44,480 bases of DNA from Empedobacter tilapiae (GTDB taxonomy: Bacteria; Bacteroidota; Bacteroidia; Flavobacteriales; Weeksellaceae), in NCBI RefSeq assembly GCF_004785645.1, contig NZ_SRPE01000016.1, forward strand, positions 1 to 44,480, written 5' to 3'. A model generated the notes under the pieces. That model did no database searches. It had not been told where the DNA came from and was given only the letters and a program-made list of their open reading frames with translations. This document shows, one piece after another, positions 7,596 through 18,133 of the stretch (positions are counted from its first letter, which is position 1; each line of letters starts with the position of its first letter). Position numbers and translations under genes: made by a program.

Positions 7596-8069
7596 TTACT
7601 CTTCTTTAAATAATAGATATCCACCATCATCTCTTTTAGATATCTTAAATTTAGAATTTGAAGGTACGATATATCTATCTTTTAAATTTGGAAAATCAAC
7701 ATATAAATAAGGTGATATATTATTAAAATTATAAGAATCCTTAATTTCGAAAACTATTTTATTATTTTTAATAAATATTAATAATGACTCTTGATTACTC
7801 CTTGTGTTATTATATTCTACCCCAATAATTTTACTAATTTCTTCTTTATCTGCTTCGGGATAATTCTCACTATTAAAAATATATAATTTATCCCATTCAA
7901 ATACAAAACAATCTTTTAAATTAAAATAGCACTTTTTCTTTTCTTTACATGAAGAATAATAAGAATTTACCGAATTATAAAAGTTATCTTTTCTATTCTG
8001 GCAATTGATAATAAAGAATAAAATAAATATATAAAATAAAGTTTTGATGATATTATTTATCTTTTCCAT
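7596..8069 (-). CDS. lipoprotein, probable immunity protein of the intact Rhs toxin
   Basis: About 157 residues. A hydrophobic segment ending in a lipobox (YIFILFFIINC) predicts a lipoprotein. The mature part is Lys/Asn/Tyr-rich with a region FIKNNKIVFEIKDSYNF and a C-terminus DDGGYLLFKEE. The start (ATG at 8069; an earlier one at 8075) lies inside the last codons of the Rhs gene, so the pair overlaps and is probably translationally coupled. It precedes a terminator. Family not recognised; the immunity role is inferred from context. Confidence 0.7.
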   Translation of the reverse strand: MEKINNIIKTLFYIFILFFIINCQNRKDNFYNSVNSYYSSCKEKKKCYFNLKDCFVFEWDKLYIFNSENYPEADKEEISKIIGVEYNNTRSNQESLLIFIKNNKIVFEIKDSYNFNNISPYLYVDFPNLKDRYIVPSNSKFKISKRDDGGYLLFKEE

Positions 8070-11000
8070 TATCATTTAGTTCTGTTATTCTGTTTCTTAA
8101 ATCTTTCCAATCTTTTTCAGATAAATTTGTTTTTGTTACATTAAAAGTTCCATCTTTATTTTGTTTAATGGTATATAAACCTTCAGTTTTAAAAATATCT
8201 AAAATTGTTAATGCAAGTCCTTTTTTTGTAGCAAAACTTCGCTCCTCGCCATATTTTCTACCTATTTGATTATTAAGTTCATCAGCAATACCATCAGCTT
8301 GTACGATATTGTTTATATTATTTTTATTAGAAATATCAATAGTAGTTCCTTCATGAGAATCTGCGACACTTTTGGCCGTTTCTGCTCCGTATTCTTTAGT
8401 CATAATTGCACTCCATAGAGCGTGTCTATATGCTCCTCTATCACTTCCTCTGTCACTATCTTCGGCGATAGGGCCATTTCTCTTCAATACAGCATCTTTT
8501 GCATCTTTAGATGCTCCTCTTGTAGCAAAATTATTTGCTACAACTCTTGCACTATTTGACCATTTCCAAGGAGATCCAGCTCCAAAGGCTTCTGATAAAC
8601 TATATTTTGATGTATTGTGTTGTTTCCATTCGTTATAAGCCTTATTATTTCCAGCTTCACTTTGAATATCTTTATTTGTGGTAGGTGCTCCTTCTAAACC
8701 TTCAATCTCTATTTTCCAGACAGGATTATTATGAGCAAATTGATAAGTACTAATATTATAGTAGTCTTCAGAAATAGGGTCAACACCAAAGAAGCGTCCT
8801 ATAGCAGGGTCATAGTTACGATATCTGTAGTTGTACCAATTTAAGCCAAGTTCATCTTGTAACTCTTGCCCATTGTATTTGTACTTATAATTTGCAGAAC
8901 CTGAACTTGTTCCTAAACCAATACCTATTTCCACACTTCCAATTCCTCCTGTAATATCTTTAGGTGGTTTGTCGTATCCTTTATGTTGTAAGCCAAATGG
9001 ATAATAATGGTCTTCGTTTACGGTTTTTAATTTATTGTTGACATCGTCCCATGCATAACTTACGCGCACATTTCCCAAATGATCTGTCAAATTGTAGACA
9101 TAGTTATACGCCAATGTTCCTGCTGTTATTGCATTGACATAACCTTCTGTTGTTGGAAAAAACTGTAACACTCCATCTTTGTACTGAAAACCATCTAAAT
9201 ATTCAGTTTTGTTTACTTTTGTGCCGTCTGTTACAACTTTATTCAACTTTACACCTGCTGCATTATAGGCATAATTAATCTTTTTGCTTCCATTCCAAAG
9301 AACCTCTGTTGGTAAATTTAAGAAATTATATGTAATTCCTGTTATTCCCTTGTTTAAATCTTTGGTTAGATTTCCGTTAACGTCATACGCATAATCGTTG
9401 CCTGTTTTGTTTCCATCGTTAAAACCTAAAGTTGTAGATGAATCGGTTACCTTCTGTAATTTGTTACTTTTATCGGTATTTTCATAATCATAAACTAAAT
9501 CGTCTATCAAGCGTGGTGTGGCTTGCTCGGTTTGTCCATAACGCTTTAGGGTTTTAATGTTTCCGTTGTAATCATAACTTAATTGTTCATCGTAAGTTCC
9601 TGCAAAATCTTTAGCTAGGTTAGAATAATTCGCATTGGTTAATCGATTTAAACCATCATATTTGTAATCATACGAACGTAAAAACGAATTTTCTTGTGTT
9701 AACCAAAACGTTTGTGAAATATTTCCATTGAATAATTCTTGCGTATTATGACTTGCTTTGGTTTGATCTTTTGTGTTATAATTTATTTTATAAGCAAAAA
9801 GATCTGTTCCTAAATTTGTAATATCATTTATTTGCGTTAACCAACCTCTGATGTTGTAGTTATAATCAACCGTTTGATAAGGTGAAGTCATCGTATTTCC
9901 TACTTTTTTAGAGGTTAATTGACCAATATTATTATAATTATTTTGTGTCAAAACTTCTACTTTACCACTGTTTATCTGATGCGTATGTTTGGTTAATCGT
10001 TCAAATTTATCATAAGAAAAAACTTCTGTTACTTTTAGAGGTGCATCCGTTTTTAAACGCTTGTGCGTCGTGACAACTTGTTTGGCTTTTCCTCTAAAGT
10101 CTAATTCACTTTCAACAATTGTAGAACCGCCTAAATAATTAATTTTATAAGTTTTTATTGGACGTAAATATTTATTATCATAAAATGTGTAATTATACTC
10201 AAAATTCCATCCATTATTTTCCCAAGTTCCTAGACTACGCATTACAGTTAATGTTGGTAAACCTTTCAATTTACCTCCTGTCACAATGCTTTGTCCTAAA
10301 GCATTTCCTGCAAGCGAAACTCCTTCTTGCGTCATCGGATAATCATCGTAATAATTAACCGTTAATACATGATTGTTATAACCAAAACCTGCTTCGTTAT
10401 AGTAAATTATGATGTTGTCTTGTTTGTAGCCAGTTGCATCTCTACTGACATTATTATTGCCTAAATGATCATTTATTCCTGCTTGAATCTGATCTCTTGT
10501 TCGACCTTCAGCTTCCCATGTTTTTCCTGTTATAGCTACTCGTCCAAATCTGTCGTATTTAGTGAATACCCAATAATTTTCATTGCGCATGTTTTCATCC
10601 TGTACTCCAACCAAACGATCTTGTTTATCGTAAAGCATATATTCCCAACCTTTTCCAGGGAGTTTTTTCTCAACTAATCTGTTTTTATCATCGTAACGGT
10701 ATTGATAAGCCAATTCTTTTAACAAAGAAATATAATTCAAAACATTCGTGCCATTGTTAACTAATTCCATCAACTTTGGTGGTAAAACACATGCTAAATT
10801 CCCATAAATATCGTACACATAATAGGTATTGAATTCTTTGCCACCTGTTTGAATTCTTTTCAAAATTACTCGCCCTTCTTTGTCCTTAAACTCAATAATA
10901 GGCTGCCCATTTTCGTCTGTCGTCGTGGTTTTATACAACATTCCATTCTGATAAGCACCTGTTATCGTTAACGAAATATTGTTACCTGAATTGGTCAAGG

Positions 11001-11559
11001 CTTGATTAATCCCAAACATCAGTACATTGTCTCCAGAATTAGTTTGGTAATCAAAACTTATCGCTCGATTCGTATTAACATCCCATGTAGCTCCTGGAGC
11101 GCCTTGTTTTAGAACTCTATTCAATGGTGAATTTTCGTACTTTTTTTGGCTATACACCTGAGCTTCTGGATAGTCTGTATACGTAACTGCTTCAGTATAC
11201 GAAAGATCTCCTACAACTCCTGGCAAATATTCCCGATCGACACGACCAAATCCATCATAAGTTACTTTTGTTGCCAAACTAGGATTAATAAACTCCATTC
11301 CTACATTGCTAAAACCCGCCATAGATAGACCTGCTTTAGGGCTTACAATACTTAGTTTTTCTCGTCCTAAGCCATCAAAATAAGTGATTTTATTGATGTA
11401 TTGTTTTGCTGATGTATTAGCTTTTGTGGTATCTGTTGTTGCTTCTAATAATTCTTTCGTTAAAATGTAATTTTCAGTCTTTGTTTGCGCTTGTCCCACA
11501 ACGTTAATTCCTAACATTGCAAGAAAACTTAGTATTATTTTTTCATAAAAGTGTTGCAT
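8053..11559 (-). CDS. intact Rhs/YD-repeat protein (DUF6443-like N-terminus) with DUF6973-like toxin tip
   Basis: The start is chosen at ATG 11559, which gives a signal peptide (ILSFLAMLGINVVGQAQ); an upstream ATG at 11598 would bury it. The N-terminal 100 residues (ENYILTKE...KITYFDGLGRE) are the DUF6443-type entry of Bacteroidota Rhs proteins. A long YD-repeat core follows, ending in [15 protein letters not shown]. The tip starts near residue 971 (numbered from 11598) and carries RHALW (His1059), HEG (His1082, Glu1083) and ELNNQIGRKYG (~1107-1117), the spacing of the DUF6973 family, which is frequent in secreted toxins but of unclear chemistry. The gene begins 13 bp after the SpvB-like gene and overlaps its immunity gene. 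It is the only full-length, undisrupted Rhs gene in the window. Confidence 0.8.
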   Translation of the reverse strand: MQHFYEKIILSFLAMLGINVVGQAQTKTENYILTKELLEATTDTTKANTSAKQYINKITYFDGLGREKLSIVSPKAGLSMAGFSNVGMEFINPSLATKVTYDGFGRVDREYLPGVVGDLSYTEAVTYTDYPEAQVYSQKKYENSPLNRVLKQGAPGATWDVNTNRAISFDYQTNSGDNVLMFGINQALTNSGNNISLTITGAYQNGMLYKTTTTDENGQPIIEFKDKEGRVILKRIQTGGKEFNTYYVYDIYGNLACVLPPKLMELVNNGTNVLNYISLLKELAYQYRYDDKNRLVEKKLPGKGWEYMLYDKQDRLVGVQDENMRNENYWVFTKYDRFGRVAITGKTWEAEGRTRDQIQAGINDHLGNNNVSRDATGYKQDNIIIYYNEAGFGYNNHVLTVNYYDDYPMTQEGVSLAGNALGQSIVTGGKLKGLPTLTVMRSLGTWENNGWNFEYNYTFYDNKYLRPIKTYKINYLGGSTIVESELDFRGKAKQVVTTHKRLKTDAPLKVTEVFSYDKFERLTKHTHQINSGKVEVLTQNNYNNIGQLTSKKVGNTMTSPYQTVDYNYNIRGWLTQINDITNLGTDLFAYKINYNTKDQTKASHNTQELFNGNISQTFWLTQENSFLRSYDYKYDGLNRLTNANYSNLAKDFAGTYDEQLSYDYNGNIKTLKRYGQTEQATPRLIDDLVYDYENTDKSNKLQKVTDSSTTLGFNDGNKTGNDYAYDVNGNLTKDLNKGITGITYNFLNLPTEVLWNGSKKINYAYNAAGVKLNKVVTDGTKVNKTEYLDGFQYKDGVLQFFPTTEGYVNAITAGTLAYNYVYNLTDHLGNVRVSYAWDDVNNKLKTVNEDHYYPFGLQHKGYDKPPKDITGGIGSVEIGIGLGTSSGSANYKYKYNGQELQDELGLNWYNYRYRNYDPAIGRFFGVDPISEDYYNISTYQFAHNNPVWKIEIEGLEGAPTTNKDIQSEAGNNKAYNEWKQHNTSKYSLSEAFGAGSPWKWSNSARVVANNFATRGASKDAKDAVLKRNGPIAEDSDRGSDRGAYRHALWSAIMTKEYGAETAKSVADSHEGTTIDISNKNNINNIVQADGIADELNNQIGRKYGEERSFATKKGLALTILDIFKTEGLYTIKQNKDGTFNVTKTNLSEKDWKDLRNRITELNDNGKDK

Positions 11560-11572
11560 AAGTATGTTAGGT

Positions 11573-14500
11573 TTAAGGTTGTTTGTAATTGTATTCAAAC
11601 GTTTTAATCACTTCATTTTTCTCATTTACAATTGATTGTAAACGATTGGATGAATCGTAATTATAAAACTCGCTCTGTCCATTTGGGCCTGTAATACTTG
11701 TTACGCCAATTAATGGTTTGTAAGTATAAGAAGTAAGCATTGCGTCAGGAATTAATGTTCGAATAGTCGATTGTTCTGCTACAGTCAAAGTTCCGCTTTG
11801 TATTTTAGTTAGATAATTTGCTAATTTACTTGTAGCATTAGCAAACGTAGATCCTTCAATCTTAGCTACTGGATATTGTCCTCCATACCCCCAAATAATC
11901 GCAACAGGAATACCGTTTTCTAAGGTATATTGCGTTAGATTACCTTTTGCATCGTAACTGTTGTACGTTATTTTACGGTCGTTCACAGTAGTATTTTTAC
12001 CTTTTTTAGCATAAACAAACTCAGGTAAAATTAAATTTCCACTTGTTCCAGGAAAATATTTATACAATGTTCGTTGTTCAGATAAAACTGTAAGTTCATT
12101 TATAGATTTTGTAATCACAGGTGTAGCTATCATATTACGTTTTACCATCTCCTGCATAATCTCACTTTGTTCGTAATCGCTTACTAAATCTGGTGGATAT
12201 TGATATTCTGTCGTTAGGGTTTCGCCTTTGGAGTTTTTAGTAATTACACTTGTTGGATATAAATGTTTATAAGTTGGGGAATAGTGGTTTTCTGTTGTGG
12301 TTACTATACTGCCATTTGGAAAATAATCTGTGGTTGTTGTTCTAGTATTTTGTATCCATGTGTTATCTATTGAAAAAAAAGCATAATCAAATTTGGCTAA
12401 TACAAATCCATACTCATCGCTTATTTTTGTAATATCTAGACCATATTCTATCCCAGAATGATTTGGTAGTGCACTTGATGAAAATTTATTTAAAAATCGG
12501 TCTTCATTATAATCATATATAGTTTGTCTAACTTTTGTATTTGCATTGTTTTTTAGAATTTCCTCTTCAGTCTTTCCTTGTAAAAAAGCTTCATTACATA
12601 TAGGATATATAAAATTTGATGTTCCATAACCATCAAAACGTGTAGAACATCCACTATTATTAAATGTTGAAAGTTTAGTGTAATTTTCACTCTCTTTTTT
12701 TAGATTTTTATACGTTTCAGTCACATATTTGTAAATAACAGATTTCCCGTTAATTGTATTCGTTTGCCATCCAGGATTATTGGTAATAACTCTTTGTTTT
12801 CCTCCTGTTTCTGAATTACCTTTAGTAAAATATGATGTATAAAAGGCTCTAAATCTATTTTCTCCATATAAAACACCACTCTCTTTTGTCGTTTCTGGAT
12901 TTGTATATTCATAATTACGAGAAATTTTATTTGAATAACTATCGTCCAAAGTAATATTTTTAACTCGTAATGTTCCAATTTTTTCATTATGTTCTGGAAT
13001 GTTAATATAGTCGTTTTCATTCCAAGAAAAAGAAGCAAAACATTCTACAGGTTCCCATGTTAATGGATCTTGCCCTTTTTGAATAGACATTCTAAAGCTT
13101 TTATCTTTCAAATCAATATTCGTGAGAAAAGGGCTTTCACCAATAGTATACCGATAAGGTGTTGTATAAATATTTTGATTTGTAGATTTATCTATTATTG
13201 ATAATTTACAATTTCCTATTTTTTCTATCCCTGAACCGTCATCATTGTCTCCTGTAAAATCTAGCCCAGTATTAAATATTTTTAAATCTTTTACATTAAA
13301 ATCTATATAAGGCTGAGTATCTCTTGTTGTATAGGTTACTGTATTTAAAATTATATTATCCTCTTGACTTTCTTCCATAAAATATTGATCAGCTTCATAT
13401 TCTATAGATAAAAATCCTCCTGTTGGATAGTTTATTTTTTTTAGGTTTCCTATAACTCCATATTCAAAATTAGCTTTTTTATCAGCTCCTCCATAAACAG
13501 AGGGTTTCCCCTTAAAATCAGAGATTATTGTAATAGGAATTGAAGTTGTTTGTCCAATTTTACCATTATAAACTCCCCAATAGTCTTGAGCAAAAGAGAA
13601 GCGATTAACCAAAGGATGATTTTCATAATACTCTAATGTATATTTTTGATTAGATAAGACTTCTTTTACTTCTTCTAATTTTAAACGCTTATCAATTCCT
13701 CTCAGTAACCTATTGTCAATCTTCCTCATTTGTTCTTGAATATCTTGATGAATATCAAGCAATGATGAAGCAAAATAATTTGTGTTTTGATTTAGTTTAA
13801 AATTTTTAATAATACTATCTTGATTATTTTTCACTAAAATTTCCTCTAGAAAAACTTCTCCTGGCAAATCTTGTCGTTCTTTTTTACTATTATTTGCATT
13901 ATAATTAAATTCAATTACATTATTCTCGTACTTTATTTTTTTCAGTACTGGTTCATTCGATGATGTATAAAATAAACAAAATGGATTAATAGTTGGTCCT
14001 GATCCATCTGAAGAAATATCATGAGAATAATCAATAGCTTTAATCTCATCTATTTTTTTTGTTCAGAAAAACCAGTTGCGAACATTGTTCTACCAAAAGA
14101 TTCATACTCATAAGAAATTACTTTTTTATTTTTTGTTAAAATTTGTCCTAATGTATAAGTAGAATTAGACACTTCACCAAATACGGAAGCACAAGTATTA
14201 TAACTATAACTTGACATAGGATTAGAAAACAAAAATTCATTTCCTTGATCGTCTATAATTGTTATTGTTCCATTTGTTTTTTTTATTTCAATTGGATAAT
14301 ATGGTATCGGTATCCCTCTTAAATTTTGAGAATCTATTATAAACTTACCAGAATAATTCCCTATACTGTAAGAATAGATGTCAGGTTTATATTCTTCTAA
14401 TGGTTCAGGTGTATTTCCAGATGCATTTTTCGCTTGTTGATAAGATAAATTATTTGCACTTGTTGCATCATTTGGAAAAAATGTCCCTGGATCAAAAATT

Positions 14501-14862
14501 TTTCTTGTATCAAACTTATCTCTTGCCCCTACAACTTGCATTGTTAATGAAGGTCCTGCATTAAGATTCCATCCTAAACCAACTCTTGAAGCTATTTCAT
14601 CTACTTTAACACCGGCTGTTGAATAATCTAGTTGTATAGGTATACTTAAGCCGTCTACCTGAATTGTGTAAATAGGGATATTAAAGTTTGCAACCCCTGT
14701 ATAGCTACCTTCAGGAATGTCAACGAATTTTGCAAAAGCATATGCTTCAGGTGTTTTAGGATATAAATCTATATTATAATTATTACTATTTTCTCCTATT
14801 ATAGCCTGTCCAAACACACTTCCTGAAGCTAATAATAAAAGTGAAACTACATTTTTCTTCAT
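11573..14862 (-). pseudogene. SpvB/RHS-like secreted protein, frameshifted at A8 tract (locus 1)
   Basis: Two frames, 14862-14050 and then 14052 to 11573, form one protein of about 1,095 residues: signal peptide (KKNVVSLLLLASGSVFGQ), an SpvB-like opening (PKTPEAYAFAKFVDIPEGSY, LDYSTAGVKVDEIASRVGLG), many beta-rich repeats, and an RHS-like end (NGQSEFYNYDSSNRLQS). The break is at an A8 run (14053-14060): the first frame stops at TAG 14052-14050, while the next frame continues in conserved sequence with no other stop. One extra A (or two fewer) restores it. This may be a real frameshift, phase variation, slippage or an assembly error. It sits between the T9SS protein and Rhs, as in locus 2, and may form the first half of a two-part Rhs cocoon, as TcB does for TcC (inference). 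Confidence 0.75.
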
Positions 14863-14864
14863 AA

Positions 14865-16376
14865 TTACTTTTTAATAATTTTAATAGATTCAGTTTGGTT
14901 GTCGGTGTTGATTTTTAGAATGTAAACACCAGCTGGATAATTACCTAAAGAAATAGGTGTTGAACGGTATTTCACCTCTTTGGTTTGTAAATGTTGTCCT
15001 GTTAAATTGTAAACTTCAATAACCGCTTTTTCAAACTCTTTGTTGATTAAAACATTCACAAAATCACGTGTAGGATTTGGATAAGCTTCGATATAGGTAC
15101 GTTTTTCTTGCGAAGATTTATCGCCTAATTTTACCAAATAAAAATCGTCTTGCCCTTTTGCTGCACTACCATTATTCGAATTTCCTACCAATAAATACGA
15201 ACCATCACGCATTGGAATCACTTTTTCTAAATAGCTAAAACTTTCATTTTTTCCAATCTCTTTTTTCCAGCTTTCTTCGAAACGATTATCAAAATAAAAA
15301 GCCAGGTATTTGCTCTCTAATTGATTTTGATTTGTAGTACTTTTATGTTTATAACCGATCGTATTTGCAGTGATTAGATAATCATTTTCAAGTGGTAAAA
15401 CGGAATTAATCTGAATAGAAGATTTAAATTCTTTCGACTTTTCATTCGAAAATGAAAGATTTTCATCTAATTCAACTAGTTTTAATTCGTTTTTTGCTGA
15501 ATAGCTAAATGCTAAAGTTATTTTATTCTCAGTAGAATTCAACGAAACTAAATTAGATTGTTGATCATTTTCAAGTGTTTTTTCTTGAATAATTTCTCCT
15601 TCTTTATTTAATTCAACAAGCCAAACACTACTTAAATAATGACTATCTTGAGATTTTAATTCACCTTTTTTGGAATTTGAAATACCTCCAATTAAATAAC
15701 CATTCTTTGTTTCAACTATTGTTTTTAAGGCCTCTTCTTGCTCTCCACCAATTGTTTTTTCCCATAAAACAGTTCCTTTTTCATCTAATTTAATGATCCA
15801 AAAATCATTGGAACCAAAGTTGTCTTGTGATTTTATGTTTGATTTGGGAGAATCAGAATTTGCACCAATTAAATAACCTTTATCAGTCGTTCTAATTACC
15901 GTTAAAGCCTCATCATTGCCTAAACCTCCAATTGTTTTTTGCCATTGAATAGTTCCTGTTGGATCTAATTTTATCATCCAAACATCCATTATACCAATAG
16001 CTTTTTCGGTTTTATCACCAGATTTTGAAGAATTGGAAGAACCTACTAGCAGAAAGCCTCCGTCGGGAGTTGTTATTGCTGATTTCAATAAATCGTCTCC
16101 ATCTCCTCCAAAAGAATTTTGCCATTCTTGATTTCCATTTTCATCCATTTTCCAGATGAAATAGTCTAAACCTCCTTGATTTTTCTTTTGAATATCACCT
16201 GTTGCATCAGAAGCAGAACTTCCTAAAATTAAAAAACCATAATCAAGTGTCGGTATTGCATGATAGAGATATTCTGCTTGTTCGCCTCCAAATGTTTTTT
16301 CCCACAAAACATCCTGCTGTGCAGAAATTGTAAGCATAGAAAATAGGGAGAAAACTGAGAGTAAAGTTTTTCTCAT
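14865..16376 (-). CDS. T9SS-sorted secreted repeat protein (locus 1)
   Basis: A 503-residue protein: signal peptide (MRKTLLSVFSLFSMLTISAQ), then at least four ~55-residue repeats of the pattern W.KTIGG..-.D.GYL..G.S.S...-.D.W..KLD..G (residues ~22-260), probably a beta-propeller-like fold. It ends with a type A T9SS sorting domain (YPNPTRDFVNVLI...VYNLTGQHLQ...YPAGVYILKI). The family is exported by the type IX secretion system and attached to or released from the cell surface. It is the first gene of the locus, two bases upstream of the SpvB-like gene. The paralog at 33907-35415 has the same place in locus 2. A carrier or adhesin role for the Rhs proteins is inferred. Confidence 0.85.
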   Translation of the reverse strand: MRKTLLSVFSLFSMLTISAQQDVLWEKTFGGEQAEYLYHAIPTLDYGFLILGSSASDATGDIQKKNQGGLDYFIWKMDENGNQEWQNSFGGDGDDLLKSAITTPDGGFLLVGSSNSSKSGDKTEKAIGIMDVWMIKLDPTGTIQWQKTIGGLGNDEALTVIRTTDKGYLIGANSDSPKSNIKSQDNFGSNDFWIIKLDEKGTVLWEKTIGGEQEEALKTIVETKNGYLIGGISNSKKGELKSQDSHYLSSVWLVELNKEGEIIQEKTLENDQQSNLVSLNSTENKITLAFSYSAKNELKLVELDENLSFSNEKSKEFKSSIQINSVLPLENDYLITANTIGYKHKSTTNQNQLESKYLAFYFDNRFEESWKKEIGKNESFSYLEKVIPMRDGSYLLVGNSNNGSAAKGQDDFYLVKLGDKSSQEKRTYIEAYPNPTRDFVNVLINKEFEKAVIEVYNLTGQHLQTKEVKYRSTPISLGNYPAGVYILKINTDNQTESIKIIKK

Positions 16377-16729
16377 ATATATTAGTGTTAATTAGTAATC
16401 GAATATACTACTTTTTTCTGTAAATGATTGATATTTAATAAAAACCCAATATTCATCTAGACCTTTATCTTACAAAGATCCATCAATTATTTTTCAAAAA
16501 ATTACGGTTTCTCGTAAAAGATAAATCTAAAAATGAGATTGTATTTTACAGAAATGGAAATAAAAAAACTATGAAGAATTTGAGAAAATTAATTGTTTTA
16601 GATGTTGCATGGAGCAGATTTTTTTTCCAAATACTGAACTGATTATATTCTATAAACAATGTTATGAAATATAATTATTAAAATTTGTAGTTTTGATAGT
16701 GAAATTTAATCACTAATTGGTACATTTTT
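16377..16729. other. divergent intergenic region, nothing firm
   Basis: About 350 AT-rich bases lie between the leftward Rhs locus 1 and the rightward gene at 16730. Both must have promoters here, but I find no TTTG-N19-TAxxTTTG match that I trust. TAGTTTTG near 16689 could be a -7 element for the plus-strand gene. No repeat or small gene seen. Confidence 0.5.
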
Positions 16730-17224
16730 ATGAAAATAAAGCGTTTGAATCAAAGTTATTTAATGTATTCTTTTGTCATTTTTGGACCAATCGTACTATT
16801 CGTTATGGTTCCTATAATCATCTTAGCTGATAGAGATTTTACTTTGTTGCTTTGTCTGATTATGTTTTGCATAATTTCTGTATCTCTTATATCTATTTTT
16901 GGATACCTTCGTCTAAAAAAGAACATTCATCTATGCAAAGTTATATTAGAAGCTGAAGGGCTTAAGATTGATAATGTTATGTATCACACAGATCAAATAG
17001 AATTGATAACAAGTATCGGACTTCGTAATGCAATTAATAAATATTATCTGTACCTTATTGAGATCAAAATGGTGAATGGAAAGTTTTACTATTTTTTAGA
17101 TAGACCTATGAGTTGGACGTTTAAATCTCCTAGTATACGTTTATTAAAAAAGCATGCCTTGTTATCTTCAAAGGTAAATGATAAACAAATAGATAAAGAT
17201 GGGTTTTCGAGTTTATACCAATAA
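16730..17224 (+). CDS. small membrane protein, unknown function
   Basis: A 164-residue protein with two N-terminal membrane segments (residues ~13-33, YSFVIFGPIVLFVMVPIIIL, and ~38-58, LLLCLIMFCIISVSLISIF), followed by a ~100-residue domain with KMVNGKFYYFLDRPMSWTFK. The layout recalls small bacterial proteins with a PH-like domain behind two helices, but I do not recognise a family. It is monocistronic and divergent from Rhs locus 1, with no clear functional link. Confidence 0.7.
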   Translation: MKIKRLNQSYLMYSFVIFGPIVLFVMVPIIILADRDFTLLLCLIMFCIISVSLISIFGYLRLKKNIHLCKVILEAEGLKIDNVMYHTDQIELITSIGLRNAINKYYLYLIEIKMVNGKFYYFLDRPMSWTFKSPSIRLLKKHALLSSKVNDKQIDKDGFSSLYQ

Positions 17225-17359
17225 CCTAGCTTTTTCGAGTTTTAAATACATCTGCCTAATGTCTCAGATTACAATTGATAGTATGCATTAACTTTTTCCG
17301 ATTGTAAATTCAACTATTCAACAGATAATATACAATTCAATAGTCTATTGAAATAATTT

Positions 17360-17938
17360 TCACCAATTATTGATATTATTCGATTTTTCTAAAATTTCTT
17401 GTATCAGCTTATTAAAATGATTCTCTAAACCAGTTATCGCATCAGGATAATCAACTTCATTCTTCTTATTGTAAATAGAATTTTTGTTTTTGTTCGTTTC
17501 GTTCAACACAAGATATTCATAATATCCAGTATTTGAATTCCATTTTCTTGCTTCGAAAGAAGGTCGATTAATTCGTATTTTATCATCTTTAAAGAGCATT
17601 GTAATCGAATAAGACAAATCATATTCGATAGTTGATTTACCTATTTGCAAATAATTTGTTTTTTGCTTTACTGCTAACGATTTTGGTTCATATCCATTGA
17701 TTGTTATACTTTCATTTTCAGCTAAACTCAATACTTCTTTTGGATCTTTGTACATACTCGATAAAGCTGATAATACATTTCTGTATAACTCATTCTTTTT
17801 GGTATTGGGTTTATCAATTACAATATAATCTGTCTTGTCTTTGGATGAAACAAATCCATTTGATGTTAAAGTGAAATATTGTGCATAGCTAAATTGTGAC
17901 AAACAAACAATTGTAAATAAAGTATATAAAGCTTTCAT
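17360..17938 (-). CDS. secreted protein, DUF4468-like
   Basis: The start is taken at ATG 17938, giving a clean signal peptide (MKALYTLFTIVCLSQFSYAQ); 17956 would add six residues. The 192-residue product has a conserved-looking region (LSALSSMYKDPKEVLSLAEN, then SITINGYEPKSL) similar in pattern to the DUF4468 TBP-fold proteins of Bacteroidota, whose role is unknown. It stands alone, convergent with the gene at 16730. Family call is tentative. Confidence 0.6.
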   Translation of the reverse strand: MKALYTLFTIVCLSQFSYAQYFTLTSNGFVSSKDKTDYIVIDKPNTKKNELYRNVLSALSSMYKDPKEVLSLAENESITINGYEPKSLAVKQKTNYLQIGKSTIEYDLSYSITMLFKDDKIRINRPSFEARKWNSNTGYYEYLVLNETNKNKNSIYNKKNEVDYPDAITGLENHFNKLIQEILEKSNNINNW

Positions 17939-18133
17939 ATTTTTTCGTTTAAACACTAATTTAAGAAAAATGCTTCATATTTTGAATGAATAACTAACAA
18001 TCAATGTGTTAAAATTTATAAATTAAGGATGTATTGTGTCAATAGGTTTTATATAAAAAAAGTTAATAAAGTCTCCTATTATTCTATTTTAATGTTGCAC
18101 AACTGTTATCCTTACAATGTAGATTTCGTTTTG

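Noticed and set aside
8053..11559. T9SS sorting domain on the Rhs protein itself
   Set aside because: The C-terminus is the DUF6973-like tip; no YPNP...G.Y...K pattern is present. Only the first gene of each locus has one.
12721..13038. 105-codon minus-strand frame inside the SpvB-like gene
   Set aside because: It is an overlapping frame of a clearly coding region; the main frame has the conserved sequence.
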